NCBI GenBank assembly: GCA_963556695.1
Contig: CAUWAG010000008.1
Location: forward strand, 1,984,001-2,048,000
Reading direction: 5' to 3'
DNA: 64,000 bases
Source: Anthostomella pinea
Taxonomy: Eukaryota > Ascomycota > Sordariomycetes > Xylariales > Xylariaceae
The translations under genes were made by a program, and so were the position numbers. Positions within the stretch are counted from its first letter, which is position 1. Each line of letters starts with the position of its first letter. Below, one piece after another: positions 1-13,838 of the stretch. The notes beneath the pieces are model-generated. The model was not told the DNA's origin, made no database searches, and saw only the letters and a program-made list of their open reading frames with translations.

Positions 1-618
1 GCGGCCTTCTGTTTCTCGTTGCGGGTAGCCGATATGCTCGACCCAATACCAAAGCCAGCCCACAAAGTGGACATACCTGACATTACACTGCGTATGCTGG
101 AGACAGACCGTATCGATCCCACATCGGAGTCGCGGCTTTTGGTACGTTGAGATGGATCCAGGAATGATATGTAGTTGGCCGAGGTAGAGGTGTCGTGTAG
201 GTTCTCCAAGCGCACCTTCATCGGCCCTACATCTATACCCAGTTCTTCAAACCGGGACAGCAGATAGAACAGATGATGCGGGGTCAACGCGAGCTTGGCG
301 GACTTGACACTCTGGGATGCAAAGTTGAGATTGCCGAGGGATAGTGCTGCGGCGAGAGTGCCTGAAGCGGACGACGAGGTCGAGGGGCGTTCAGGGAGCG
401 AGGTGGGTGGCGAAGACACCTGTATGGAAGAAACGCTCTGGCTAGGGCCATGTCTGGGGCCTGGCTGTCTCTTCAGCTGTAAGGCGTTGGCCAGCGCCTT
501 TTCGTGCGTTCGCACATAGATGGCGAGTTGCTAGCAGAATGTTAGGTCAAGTAGGTGGCAGAGGAAAGGTTTTTGCGAAGCATACCTTGACAAACAACTC
601 CCCGTCTTCTGAATCCAT
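1..618 (-). CDS. 5' part of an unidentified conserved fungal protein (partial)
   Basis: The 5' end of a gene that runs off the left edge. Exon 1 is 618-586 (begins MDSEDGELFVK); the intron is 585-531 with donor GTATGC, a CTAAC branch site and a TAG acceptor; exon 2 runs from 530 to 1 in the same frame without a stop. About 187 residues are visible. The start of exon 2 is helical (QLAIYVRTHEKALANAL), followed by a Ser/Pro/Thr-rich linker, then a well-formed segment containing HHLFYLLSRFEELGIDVGP and a Ser-rich tail. The splice signals and the unbroken frame make it a real gene. I do not recognise the family securely; the HHLFYLLSRFEELGI block reminds me of fungal Ydr186c/Snd1-type proteins, but that is only a memory-based impression. 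Confidence 0.7.
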
Positions 619-1497
619 CGTTATATTCTGGTATACATGGAGGACAGGCCAAGAGGAATCCGCAGTGCGGTAGGGGTCTATATATATCGGAAAGTTCTAC
701 AGTGAGACTCTGGAGAGGGTGGTTCGACTCGTCGGCGTCAAGGTTCCGCGCAATGGTCCAACGGTTCAACGGTCGACTAAATGACCTGTGAACACTGCCG
801 CGAGTTCAGTTAGTATCGGTAGTTCAAACTTGGCATGGTCGCGGCTGTTTGAGAAGGGCTTCTACGTCGACCGGAGCGAACTGGGGGAGGGTCTGGATGC
901 GAAGTGGATGCGATGGACGAGCTGCTAGATAGTGATGAAACAGTAGAGAACGATGGAAATGTGGTGCCCATGACTCGCAGAGTCGAGATGCCAACATGCT
1001 GAGTCGGTTATATGCCCCCCGTGGCAGCCAAGGAGCAACCTGCGACGACTGACAGGCCACTTCCTAGTGAACAGCGAGTCGTGCAGAATGGGTCACAGGA
1101 AGACGATGACAAGCATGGGCGAGCAGTAGTCAGAAGGCATAGCGAGAAGGCAAGCAGTCAAGGAGTGCATATGTCACAGCACGGGCAACAGTAGGCACAA
1201 GCATTCTGGCGAGGCAGCGAGGCAAGGCTAGGTGGAGGGTTTGGGAGTTGGGGGTTGGGGGTTGTGTTTTGGAGATTGGCCGGAATGTTGCAAGTCCCTG
1301 GGACAACGTGTATTGGTGATCGTGGTGTTTGAACGTACCTCTTCAAGCCCAACTTCTAGAGTTTTCCCTTCACTTTGTCTGGAATGTGCAGAGCACAGAA
1401 GAATCGGAGCCGGAGCCGGAGCGGGAGCGGGGGCGAGGGAGGATAAGATGAGCGTCGGAGAGGAGGGAGAGAGGGAGCAAGAGGTATGCCGGGTTAT

Positions 1498-1563
1498 AGG
1501 TTCGTAGGTTCGTAGGTTCGTAGATTCGTAGGTTCGTAGATTCGTAGGTTCGTAGGTTCGTAG
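1498..1563. repeat. 8-bp minisatellite
   Basis: Eight tandem copies of AGGTTCGT; copies four and six have AGATTCGT. It lies upstream of the minus-strand gene at the left edge. Confidence 0.9.
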
Positions 1564-3962
1564 GGCGGTCGAGACCGGACGAGGCTATTCCCAACCCTCT
1601 GCTTCAGCGCTGCACCCACGGCACGAAGTGGTGAGTGGTGGTGTCGAGGCTTCGGAGGAGGGATCGAATGGCAGGAGAGGCTGCGACTGCGACTGCGACG
1701 GGGACGGGCACGGGAAGTGGTCAAGTGTTATACCAAATAAAATTGATTGAGCAGCGGAGGCCCACTGACGAAAAATGCCAAGGGTCGACGAGGACCACGG
1801 GCCTTGTGCTCACTGCTCAGTGATAACTTGGGTGGATGGGCTTGCGTGATTGGTCTTGGAGGTGGCTGCGGCCGGGGACAGGGATCACTCGGTGTGGATG
1901 TGAGTGCAGCTCTTAGCGATATGGGGCAGTGAATCTCCATATCATGTGGGGCTCTGAGGATGCTGCAAGTACCGGTACGACAGGCAGCGAGAACAATGCT
2001 GGAACACTGCTGTGAATGCCCTGAACTCATCCAGTTTCTAGCGACTTTCTGCCTGCGACGGTTAGGCCCGTCACCTGACTGTTCCTTCAGCGGTTAGATG
2101 CCCCACCATCCAACCCATGAACATGCACGCTCACCCACCACCCACAAAAGCACCAGCTCTTAAATGTTTCTGCTCCAATGCCCAATACTTGCTACAGTTT
2201 CTACAACGTAAAGGAGAAACCATCAATAAGAGGGGGTTGAATAGGAGAGTCCCATTCGCTATCCAGAACAAACAAGAAGTGGACTGGGAGATCTAGATAA
2301 CAGCTGAACTGAGAGAGACACAGATAGGAGGAGATTGGCGGCAAAGCATCTTTTGATACGAGTCCGGCCCAGCCAATGGACCACCACTTGATCTGATCAG
2401 CCGTGGGCCCTTCAGCCAATGATGGACAGTTGTGCGGCCTGTTTGATGGCTGCTGCATTCACAGTAGCACTTGCAGGAGCCATGTGCATCAACACTTGCG
2501 CATGTCTTGAAGGGGCATGCTAACCGTGTAGGGAATATCTGCCCGCTCAGACACCAGTCACCAGAAGATGTATCTCCAGATGGACCACTGCTCGTACCTC
2601 ACAATGTCAACGTCTTGCCGCTGATGATACATACATTACCTACCTACCTACCTAGGTACGCTGAACTTGGAGGTAAGGTATTCATTCATATCTTCAAGTT
2701 ATCTGACGAGATAGGGGATCTGATGCCACCGGCAACCGGAGGCCCAAGTTCAGATACATCGGGCGGTTGCTAGGGTCCCTGTCCCGATGCTTTGGCCAAG
2801 GATGGTGGTTCTCGGTTGAAGGGCCCCTGTCGTTATCGAAATTCGGGGTCCCTGTCAGCTTGTAGCCATCTGTTTTCTTCGGTGCCCATGCCCCTCACCA
2901 CTATAGCTGCGCCATCACCAGATCTCGAATTCGCCTCTCTATTTTTGTTTCACGTTTCATGTTTCACTTCCTATTCTGAGAACCTGGCGGATTTTGAGGC
3001 TTCTTCCTGGACGGCATGCGATTTTAAGATACCGAAGACAGTGTTCTGAAACACGATCTATATTTGACTTGGGCATTTGCCGCGCTGATGAGGTCAACTG
3101 TGGATACATAGGGTTTGAAGAACATTCCAAACATGGTGTCATTTTGTTCTTTTTCAGTTGCTTCCAACACCTCGGCGTGTGACGTCAACCGAAGCAGCCG
3201 AAATGCTCAATCAATGCCGGTTGCGCGGCGTTACTTGTGTTGATGTTGTTGTCGTTCTTTCTTTGTTGTTGTTTACTTGGCGGCTGGCGCTCTACTTGGT
3301 TCTCCGACTCGGACATTACAGCCGCTCGTTGAAGGGCCGGTGCGTTGAACTAGATGGCCGGCTGATATTGGCATTTTGAGTAGGCCCGTTGCATTGTCAT
3401 TAGCTTCACCACGCGGTCAGCGCGTCTCTAGACGTCCAGCTAGGCGACCCCTTCCAAAAAAAAGTTCTAATGACGGAGGCCAGCTATTCAAGGGATCAGG
3501 GTCTTTGACTAGGATTCCTCCTTTGCGAAGGCGGCACCTAAAACATACCCCTCGCTCCCCGGTTGGCTGACCGTTGGCAGACCGTTGGCAAAGCCTCCTC
3601 GTCATGTTCGTGATTATTATTGAGTTGGAGTGCCAGAATCGATATATGTGGCAGTTTCATCTGTCATCCTTCTTCTGCCATCCTCCTTCCCCGCCACCCA
3701 GGAATCTACTCTAAACATGATTGATACGCCACCAGGCGCAAACTTATATGTACGTGTTTTGTTCATTCATGTTATTAGCAGGAAGTAGACGTCACTACCT
3801 ATTAGGCAGAGAGAGGTAACTTACCTTGGGCTCGCCTGTTCGCAGATCTCGTTCCCGCTCCATCATCCATCATCCAACCATCCGTCGATGAGTCGGCAGC
3901 CAACCACAGGCACACGTTTATTGCACTGCCGTCGACGCCGCGTTCCTGTCGCTCGTGCTACC

Positions 3963-3963
<1 letters not shown>

Positions 3964-4000
<37 letters not shown>
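3964..4000. repeat. (ATT)n microsatellite
   Basis: About twelve uninterrupted ATT units. Confidence 0.95.
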
Positions 4001-7000
4001 GCAAGACGCAATCTGGCAACCTTCAACAAGCCGCTTTCGTCAGACAAGAACACCAGATGACGCTTGGGCGCATCTCAGGCTTTTATCTAATACCGCCCGA
4101 CATCTTGTGGTTGTGCATAGGATGGATCCGTCGAGAAAGGACCCTTCCTGCATTCGAGTCGTCGTCTTCTCTCCCCAACTGTGGTTACAATTATGTCATA
4201 CTCCACCCACGTTCAAGGCCACGGTAGTCCCGATTGACCATAGAAATGTGCCATATGCCATCTTGTGCCATTGCCCACAGCTCATAGGCGCGACTCATCG
4301 CAAACCCCTGCGCAACCTGCGGCTCGTGCGACCATAACCACCACCGATTCCGTCGTCGGGCAATCCAGGCATTGGTCGGCGGCCACATGTGGACCTCGAG
4401 TGGTTGGCGTTAATAGGGGGGGTGTCTGGTCATGGAGGGGTAGGTAGAGGGGCTGGAGGTAGCCGGAGGGGCAATCTGCAGAGTGGTCAACTCCATGGAT
4501 GATGGCCATGCGAAGTCCGACTATCTTTCCCACCGTTAGAAGACCCCTATCTCGTACATCAACCCGCTCGTGGCAATGATGGTCCAACCGACATGACAGA
4601 GCGCCAGTCTCATGTCCACGTTCGGCAACGACCTGCTGTGCCTGCTGTGTATGCTGTGCCGGGTCTGCCGTTCGCAGTGCGACGTGACTCGAAATCTGAG
4701 TAGTTGTTTACCTCAGATAGGGAGAGTGCGATTGGCAGATCTCCTATCTCGCATCAAATGCGACATGCACCACTACGCCTGCTCCCTGTCAACTGTCGCC
4801 TGTCGACCTCCAAGCCTGTCTCATCGTCAAGGACCCTAGGAACCGCAAGGATGCACTGCATTTGTATTACTATGTGCTGCTATACTGCTACTCCGTGCTA
4901 ACGGAAGATGCTAACGTTCAAGCTACAGTAGCCCCGACACCTTGACGAAGCCCACTGCTCCATGAACCATCTGGGGTCGCCGTCGTCGCCTTGCTGAGTA
5001 CCACTCAACAAGTATAGACGCGCCTCAAGCATCTACTTGATGTCTCAGCCGGTAGGGATTGGGAGCCTCGGAAATTGTCCGCTCGCATCTGGTGGCCATT
5101 CTTCCGCAGACTGACTCCATCGTGTTGTGATGCCATGCAACTGTACTCACACCGCTCCAACCCCCCTCCATCGGCGTGCACTCGACCTCCTCACCTTGAT
5201 GGCGAGGTCGCTGACCCTCACAAGCTCACGCGTGCACCGTATCACTCAGCTAGCAATGATAGCTTCATTTCTGTCACTCCTCCTAGAGCATCATCGTGTC
5301 AGCCTCAATGGGGCTCCCAACATCGAACCGTCACGGGAAGAAAATACCATTGGCATTTAGCTCCATTGTGACCGACCTGAACTTAGATGCCATTGTTCAC
5401 GTGAGCTTGTGATTCACAGCTCATCGTGACTTTGATTCCGTTCTGCACCTGCAGCACTCTAACAATGGTGTGGAAGCAGACAGCCGTTCTCCCAAGCCAA
5501 TTACACTGCAGCCGATATGTTTCAAGATACGTACTAGTACAACCGATCTTGACACGGAGGCGAAGAAAACGCCGGAAAGTAATGGATGATGCAAGCTGCA
5601 TCAGGATCTCTACTCTAGACTTCACCAGTTTTTCAGGGGGGCGAATAGATAATGCCGGCCAAGACACACAGATGGGCGACCATTCGGCACTCATTGGATG
5701 CCTTCTGGGGGCCGTATACCGGCATCCTCAAAGTGGCAACCGGTTCAACGCTTTATGGTAGTACCAAAGAGATGCGTCTGCGGGTCACGAAACGCTCTCC
5801 GCATCCAGATCCTACACTACCTTACCATCCGAGAAGCACTGGGATCTGAGCAGTGAGCGGGTGGTCCAAGATGTCATGACTGCGATATTCTCACGATGGC
5901 GATGGGTATGACTGAAAGACGAAACCCAAGCGGGCTTCTACAGCTGCCCGACCCCATCAAGCGCAATTGGTTGATATGTAAAGCCAGAACAGCGTTCAGC
6001 AACCAGCCGCAACGGCAGGGCGGTTCTGATCCTGTCACTATATTTCCAACCGACTTTCTATTGTCAAGAGGAAAAGCATGTGATGGCGCTATGGGCGGTT
6101 GTTCTTAAATACCTAAGCATTCAATGTGTCAGCAAAAAGGATGGTGTAGAAAACCACCTGCACTTCTTCGTCGTTTGACCCGCTCTGAGCAGACGACCGC
6201 TGAGAATATCTCCGAAACCAGAATCTCTCCGTCCCCTTCCCTCCCCCACCCACAACTCTGGGTCACACACTCCGATACGTATCCAAGTCCGACTTTGATG
6301 GCGGGTCCGTTCCGCGTATCCCCTGGGAGAGTCCATGTGTGCTCGCACGCACAACAATACTCGAGACCTGTAGCTCTCACCGCCTCCGACAAAATGCAGT
6401 GCTCCCTCAACAAGGGAAAGAGATTTCTTCGGCAGCGTGCAGTCTGCACGCTACACTCGAGTCCTGATGTGGTGTGATGGTCGCGAACGTATTCGTATCA
6501 AACACCAGAATGCGTCGCATTTTCCACCGGCGGTTCAAGCATGGTGAATCCTCCAAGGGAGATCCTGTACGTCGAGCGGTGAACAAGATTGAGCAGTAGG
6601 AATTTTCCTTGGTCTTGATGCAACTCGGCTTGTCATTGACGACATGCAGAGCGAACCGATGCGACATACTATCTACAGTAGTGATATCCCTGTCGAGCTA
6701 GACTCAACGGATCCCTACGCACATATTACATATCGGCTGATGGCGAATGAGGTCGGCCAAGCGAGGTGGTTGGGATCTGGGAGTCGATCGCGTGGGGTAA
6801 AGTAAACGTCCAGACCACCATCAACTCGACGCCTCATGCACGGCTGACCGCAGACCGACCAGAGCCTCGAGCCCACCTCATCGAAGCCGGCAACACAGGC
6901 AACACAGGGGTGAGCTGTCGTTCCTGAGTATGGATATCAGCATCAAGACATGCCTCATGCAGCTCGAATCTATCACTTGTGCCACCCACCAATGCACATG

Positions 7001-8498
7001 CAGTGCAAACTCCAAGAAGGGGGCGTCTCGTACTCCCATACCATACCGCCTAGACCAATTCCCCTCGGCTCTGTCACGCGACACGGCTAGTGTATGCTGC
7101 CACTCACGCCTTCGAGTACATCAAGGACCTGGAGATGCCAAATGCATATCCCCCAAAGGCATAGTGAGCGTCGTGAGATGGGCAACAATAACCGCGCAGG
7201 TCCTACCACCGGCACGTCTGGACTTGCAGCGTGCGCGGCGCGAACCTATGGCCCGCCTCGCTGCCCGGTAGTTAGACCGTTAGACCGTTAGGACTCTCAC
7301 CGCATGAAGCTGTCGGCATGCTCCCGCGCTCGTAACCTCGTACAGCGATACTCCTAAATTTTTAATTTTCCCAACGGCTCAGGAAGCAACCGAGATATGT
7401 GGGCTGCCGGCCGGTATGTACAGCAGACATGGAGTCGGGCCAGCATTGACGGCAATCTGCACAGAGCGGAAAGGATCTAATCTATATCTCCACGCTAATC
7501 GACGAACAGATCTTGAGCTACAAAGTACACGATATGCCGGCATGCACTTCATCCCATCTCTGCTATTGCCCGCCTTTCTCGAGTCGAGTCTTCCCAGCTG
7601 CCGTGGAGAGAAGTAGCACTGCTGGCGGTGGCGCTATCGGACAACCTCCCGAACAGTACGCCGCTACGTCCATGTCTCTTTCAGATTACCTGGCTCAAGT
7701 CACGCTGGACACACGGCATGCATATATGATCATGTCGACGAGGAGACACGGTATATCGAGCGTGGCACGCTTCTGACCAGTCCGTGTCGCCGTACGTAGT
7801 CCCGGTCCCTGGGAGACATGTCACAAGCACTTCAAAGCGGTCCCACCCCTTTACGATTAGATCCTTCGCTTACTGAGCTTACGAAGCACTCACGACGTTT
7901 GGAGATCTCATGATATCAACCCACCTACTTTTTCGACGTCTTGTGATACTAGCACCGAAGTACTGACCCTGCCGGTGGGTCTAGATGCCATAGATGGCCC
8001 CCACAAGCTGGCTATTTATACTAGACTAACGAGCTTCCAAGGTTCTAACACAAGTTGACAGATGAGGCTATTCCACTGACCGCCACTAAAACAAGGCATG
8101 AACGTCAAATCTTATCTAACCAAGTAGTTCACCCGCAACCGGCCTTGCCGGCCTAGCAACGCGCCTAACCAGACCGACCTCACCGGTTCCTTCAACGCCT
8201 TGTGTCCGTGCCTCCCGCAACTTTCCAAATCGAGCATTTCCAGCTCTCCTCTTTCTGTTTCCGGGTCTTTTCGTCCGAACACCCTGTTCGGAACGAAAAC
8301 CGAGATTGCGATCTAATAAGATCTCTGGGAATTTTTGCACATGACGACGGGCCTCGGGATCCACGTCTGCTTGTCATCCGTGCATGACCACGCCATCCCG
8401 GGCACTAGTGATGGCGTCCTGATAGAGTCTGGGTATGCTGGATGTGTGTCTACGGTCTCGTAACGTGGGAGGCGGTATGGAAGATGGATGACTACGCG

Positions 8499-8527
8499 AG
8501 CAAGCAAGCAAGCAAGCCAGCAAGCAG
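8499..8527. repeat. (CAAG)n microsatellite
   Basis: Seven near-perfect CAAG/CCAG/CAGG units in non-coding sequence. Confidence 0.8.
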
Positions 8528-11500
8528 GCTACGTCCATCCTCGCCTGGATACCTTCACATTCCGTGGACTGATCACCTTCCCTTCCACATATGCCGACAT
8601 CCATATCAGCCCCCGCCGAGTCCACGTGGCCCAGAGCACAGAGACAGCACCGGGTGACTGCCTTGGTCACTATACCCGCGTCCACGGCCGGGACCGGCGT
8701 TGACCGAGAAGGTAGGTAGGTAGTCCCCGGTTGCGATCCCTCGGAGTACGGAACCATCCTGCGGGAGCGGCGTTTTTGACCGCTTATCGGCCTCGACCAT
8801 GGATCCTTGGCTTTTCTTTCTTTCACAAGTGACAACACACAAACATCCTCCCTGCTCTTCCCCATCCGTAATAGTGAGGCTGCCTTTGGCGAAAGAAAGG
8901 AAACTAGGCGACTGGGATATTGAGAAACCGTTGTTATCTCCGTAGTAGGTCACATAACCGGCGCGGCGGTGAGAGCCGCAACGACTTCGTCGTGCGCGTG
9001 AGCCCGGCTGGTGTCATGACTTCGCTTCGTGGGGTAGTGCGGACCTCGTTGACTCGGGGGCTTGGTGTTGTTATTGTTGTTGATGGCTGGTATGGACTTT
9101 GAAGGGCAGGGGGGTAAGGTGGTAGGTATAGGTGGTAGGTTCCGTGCTTTCACACCGCTGATGGTAGGGAGTAGGTTCGCGCTTCGCATTTGCTGGTCTC
9201 GGGGCTCGCGCTTGCTTGTCCTTGGTTTGCGTCTCTGATGGCGGCCTTGCTTGCCGGCTGGCCGCGGTGTAGACTGGATTGCAGCTTGCCATGCGACGCA
9301 CGCCCCTGGATGAAACTGTGCGGCGGCGAGCTGTTGGTGGTACTCGAATCCAGTGGCTCGTGACGTTTGGTGTGTCACGGGCATCTTCACGGTCTGGAGT
9401 ATGCGGTGGCTGGTGCGTGTTGCTCTTCCTCTACCCTTGCCTGGGTGGCCGGGTTCGCGCCGGCTTGCTCGAGAGGAGCAGTAGAGGGCACGAGGCCTAC
9501 GTGTTGCTGTGCTCTGTGGGAAGTTGCTTTCCCCAAAAGAGAGAGGTTGAGTAGGGACGACGTCTTATTCTTCGACACGAGAGTGTAAAGAACGGGAGTG
9601 AACAACAGTATCACCGGAGAGGTCTTCCTTCGCATGTGAGCGCCCTACCCGCTCTCAACGGCCGCCCCTTCATTTTAAATCTCTTGGAGGCAGCCAGCCA
9701 CGAAATTATGGCGAGATCCCATGATGCCGCGTTCTAGACGCGCACTGCCTTCTCGAGTCACACTCACTCCCCGTAAGACTCCGTCCCGGCATGCTTCTAT
9801 TGATTCTTGGGTGTCAGACTATATTCATGATATCAATACTACATTCATGTCAATAACACAAACCTCTTGGGATAAGCAGCTGCAATCCGAAAAATTATGT
9901 TTGGTATCTATTCCAGAGTGCTTGTGCCATCGATTTATTGACAAACTTTCGCTTGCTTAGCTAGAAGTCTACTGAGACTCTTGGAAGTTCAGTGTATCCC
10001 GTCTTGACCATAAACCTTAGGCCTTATTTACTACCTAAGTGGAAGTGGCCTTGGGAAAAGAGACAACCCTTGTTCGGGCCTACAGCGGCATTTTACTGTA
10101 GACAGAAGAGATGATGCATTGATGCGGGCCTCGAGATGCCTTGGATGAACGATCGTGTCCTTGAAGATGCGAATTCCGGAGGGCCCGAAAGGGAAATTGC
10201 TGTCTTTACGGCCCGGAGGTAGGAGGAAACCAGATCATTCAGCTAGACAGCCTTAGAGGCTCTCACCAGCGAGCCTTGCGACCGAGGGTACTGGACTGTT
10301 TACTTTTCGATGGGTCTTCCTGGAGGTGTTGACTACGGGTTCACATGGCTCATGAATGTGGTCTCGGGAGGTGTCCCTTCTGGAATGCGACTTCTTTCAA
10401 ACTGGGAAAGCCATCCTGTTCGCTTTTCCTCGACGCGTGATAAAAAGTCGAAGGGTTCGAAAGCTGTATGACTTTTGTTTATCTATGGAAACCAGGCCAT
10501 ATTTGCTGAAAAAGAGGCCATGTCGTGCGGTAGCCTCGAGGGTCACCCACCGCCTTTATTTTCTTAATCACCACACTGCCTGAGAATGATGTGAACCAGC
10601 TGGGGATGCATGTAAGTACCAAATGCTGCCCCCTCAGGTATACGTCTTGGACTGGCCAGAAGCTGAGTACAACATATGATACATGCTTTTCTCAAGGATT
10701 CGTGTCCTTGACGACATGCCCAGTTGCAAGTTTGAAGTGTTGTATCTCATCAGCCTTTCGGCCTCCCTCAGCCCAGCCGAATCTATCCCCCTGGGACAAG
10801 TTAGGAGTATCCCTATTCCCAACCTGAACGCATGTACCCACATACCTTTCGACGTCCCAACGTCCCATGTGAGAGTACTTGGCTTGAGAACATCGCTGCA
10901 AATGACATTATCAATGAATGCTACGCGGTTGTGAGTATTGATGGACACTTCAAGCACATCATACGTTCAAGGTGAGTGAACACCAACATGGATGACTACG
11001 GCTACATAGCTCGCCTCGTGCAGAGCTGTCGCATGTGATGAGCTCGTAACTTCGATGCAACGAAGTAACATGTCCGTACCATTGGCGTGATGACAATCGG
11101 CTCTCGATAATTAGATCCGTGGCTTCTTCCGGCCTGATGCCGAGGAGTCCGCGTTGCTTACAAGATAAGCCGTAGCTGTCTTTGTCATGGTAATTGAATA
11201 TGCAAATGACCTCCCTCTCTCTTCCCCTGTTGATTACTTTCAGTGGGCATCAGACATCTTACCTTCGATTCATTACGACCTCAGCATTCACACTGAGCCC
11301 CCATGGTGTTCATCACTCGTGAAACCCTCTCACTTCTCCCAGTCCTTGCGTTCTCGTAGGGACAGAGGCCTATCGAGAGTATCGACTTGCGTTTCTACTC
11401 AAGCACCATGGGCACTGATACTAGCGGGCTTCGAAACAGAACTGGCGCCTCGACCATTTCGACGATCAAGGCTGTGAGCGCCTTGTTTCCCAGCCGGGTC

Positions 11501-12636
11501 GGTGGGATCATGCTATGGAATCATTCCCGATGTCTGCGCGTGTTTATTTCCCTTCGCTTCACTCCTCGAGCTGTCTCCTATCATCTTAGGTGAGAGGTTT
11601 CCCCAATACCATGAATACCGTAGGGTTCTCGTTCGGATCGGACCTGCTCCAGCTCAGCGATTTGCTGCTGAATCGGTTTGGCGCCATCGTGGCTACCCCT
11701 GAGCACTGAACATTCCATTGGGTGGTTTGAGCTTCTGGCTTAGCGACTTGTTCAGTTCAGCATCCTTCTCTGGCCTGTGCCGTGTCCGTTGGTGGCTCCC
11801 ACTCGCTGGGTTAGCAAGTCCCTATGACTTCGTTCAATTATGCCCCGAGAAATCCTATGGTAACACCAATTGTGGTTGCTACCTTGCCGGATGCGTGCAG
11901 GGGGTGACTTGACGCAGTCATTTGAATGTTGCGCAGAATGACTGCCGTTCATCTGACCAATATCTTCAACAGTGGCGGCGGGCTGAAGTCGTCTGTCTTG
12001 TCAATGCGGGTGACGAGAAGTCATCACCACATTACCAGCCCTGAATGGCTGAGGTTCTAGACTCTCTGGGATCGACGCGTCCCCTTTCGGGATACCCAAG
12101 GGTCCATCTTGAAAAGGGGTCTGCATGGCAGGGTCAAAAGCTGAAGTATATTGCCACTAAAGGCGACGCCGCCTGGACTTGGCACGCCCAATTCGATGTG
12201 TGGACTGCATGTGACTATGTAGGTCGACTAATTTGCATATTGCATACTGCATGAGCTCCTGCATTGAGGCGTATACTGGGATCGTCCATCCTCCAAACAC
12301 GCGCGAACTACATACCAAGTCCGGACACGCCTGGGACTCATTCCTCTCGGCTTCGAGTCGCGACACCGTCTGATCCACGATACCAGGCTCTCAGCAGGCG
12401 ACTTCTGCTCATGCTGGCTATGTAAGCTCGATGCCTTGTCTACAACATGCCCCCAGATACCTCATGGTGCCGGCAATTAGTCTGCCCGTTGCTACACGGG
12501 CCCTGCGATATGTAGGCCGGACGGCAGCTAATGTAGGTACCCAGTCAGACAGTCTCCAGCACGCTGGAAGCCGGAGCGCGAGAGACGAGTCGTTCGGCCG
12601 CGGCTGATGTGGCTGTCGCCCACTCCACGTCTACTA

Positions 12637-12672
12637 CTGCCATTATCATTCGAGGTGTCAGCCCCACATCAC

Positions 12673-12707
<35 letters not shown>

Positions 12708-13244
12708 ATTCTGAGCTGGTGCCAGACACGATAAAAGTACGTTTTACGACGTTGGTTGGGAGCGTAATCGTCGTAAAACGTACTTTTATCGTCGCTGCTG
12801 TCTGGTTCATGTTCTGCCTCGGCATCTTTTAACGATTACGACGAAAGTACGCTTTACGATTATCACGATTCTAAGTCAACGTTGTAAATATTAATCTAAC
12901 TATCTACTAATAAGTACGGTTTAAGGCTATTAGTAGATATATATATCGATATGTGCGACGTCCTAGCGGTAATGACAACTTTAAATGCTGTACTTTTGTC
13001 GTCGCCGTTAACCATGCAACCATACGACAACGCTCCCAAACCAACATTGCATATATCTATAATACATTCTTAAGATAGGTACGAACCAGGCCTATCTAAG
13101 AATATACGGTTGACACATGCGACGGTGGTTAGGGAGCGTTGTCATCAAAAAAGTACTTCTGGTTGTCTGGCACCAGCTTAGAATTGTGTGTGTGTGTGTG
13201 TGTAAAAGTGATGTGGGGCTGGACACCTCGAATGATAATGGCAG
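12637..13244. mobile_element. Foldback MITE with about 95-bp terminal inverted repeats
   Basis: A 608-bp element with no coding capacity. Its two ends are inverted copies of each other over about 95 bp, starting CTGCCATTATCATTCGAGG on both strands and including GCTGGTGCCAGACA near the inner edge. Each arm contains an (AC)n run. It is flanked by TA on both sides (12635-12636 and 13245-13246), as expected for a Tc1/mariner/pogo-mobilised MITE. The interior is full of secondary palindromes, including a perfect 22-bp inverted repeat and several partial copies built on the words AAAGTACG and GGGAGCGT. The arms differ only by small indels and a few substitutions, which suggests moderate age. No autonomous partner with these termini is visible in the window. 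Confidence 0.85.
12729..12791. repeat. Perfect 22-bp inverted repeat inside the MITE
   Basis: 12729-12750 and 12770-12791 are exact reverse complements, separated by 19 nt. They begin CGATAAAAGTACG on either strand. This is an internal hairpin of the foldback element. Confidence 0.95.
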
Positions 13245-13838
13245 TATCACGCCCCGCTTCGAACTCTTTCTACCAGCCCAAGCTGACTACCTTAACGAGA
13301 GACTTGATCGGTCAGGCATCCTGACTGCTCCAAGCTCAAGCAAGTCGTTGAGGATGTTTCGATACCGAACTCCCCTATTCCAAGCGAGCGACATGATGAT
13401 CTTGCACTGGCTTACAGAGAGCTGAACTATCCCCAGTACTCCATTTGTCACTGTTGCATCAGCTCATTACAAGATGGCATGATATGTTAGCCCAATGGAA
13501 TCTTACCTGCAGCCGGGCGCCCCTTAAAGCAGGAGAACAACTAGGTCCGGCGCACTTTGACGATGGTCCAGTCGTATTATTGAATGCCACAGATCCAAAT
13601 ATGTTTACACTGCGCTCATGGAGCGGCATTGTGGTTTTCTCGTACGGGGAATCGTCTGTCCTTCACGGGCCTCGAGCCTCTCCAACCTTTAGGTCTCGAA
13701 TCTCTCGAATTTATATATACATGAGCCCTTGCGTCGTTCCAGTAATGACGATGGTTCCAGTTCCCAACACTCCCTCGTCTTTCATAATTAGACATCTGAA
13801 TCTTCTTTCCCTAATCCAGTAGTCAGTCACTCGCTGAT

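Larger units (their letters stand above)
619..12634. other. 12-kb gene-poor stretch
   Basis: I find no supportable gene here. The open frames are short, overlap on both strands, are compositionally biased (Arg/Ser/Pro runs) and lack splice partners. Base composition is mixed, so I do not see a strongly AT-rich, RIP-type desert. Visible structures are simple repeats: a GA/GC-rich run near 1400-1440, an 8-bp minisatellite at 1498-1563, TACC repeats near 2637-2655, an ATT microsatellite at 3964-4000 and CAAG repeats near 8499-8527. The first 300-400 bases presumably hold the promoter of the minus-strand gene ending at 618. Long non-coding RNAs or strongly decayed elements cannot be excluded. Confidence 0.6.

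Noticed and set aside
8374..8865. Minus-strand open frame of 163 codons
   Set aside because: Low-complexity translation of a CAAG microsatellite (ACLLACLLAC), no splice partners and no recognisable domain.
8950..9390. Minus-strand open frame of 146 codons
   Set aside because: Biased to Arg/Thr/Pro/Asn repeats and overlapped by equally long frames; no family recognised.
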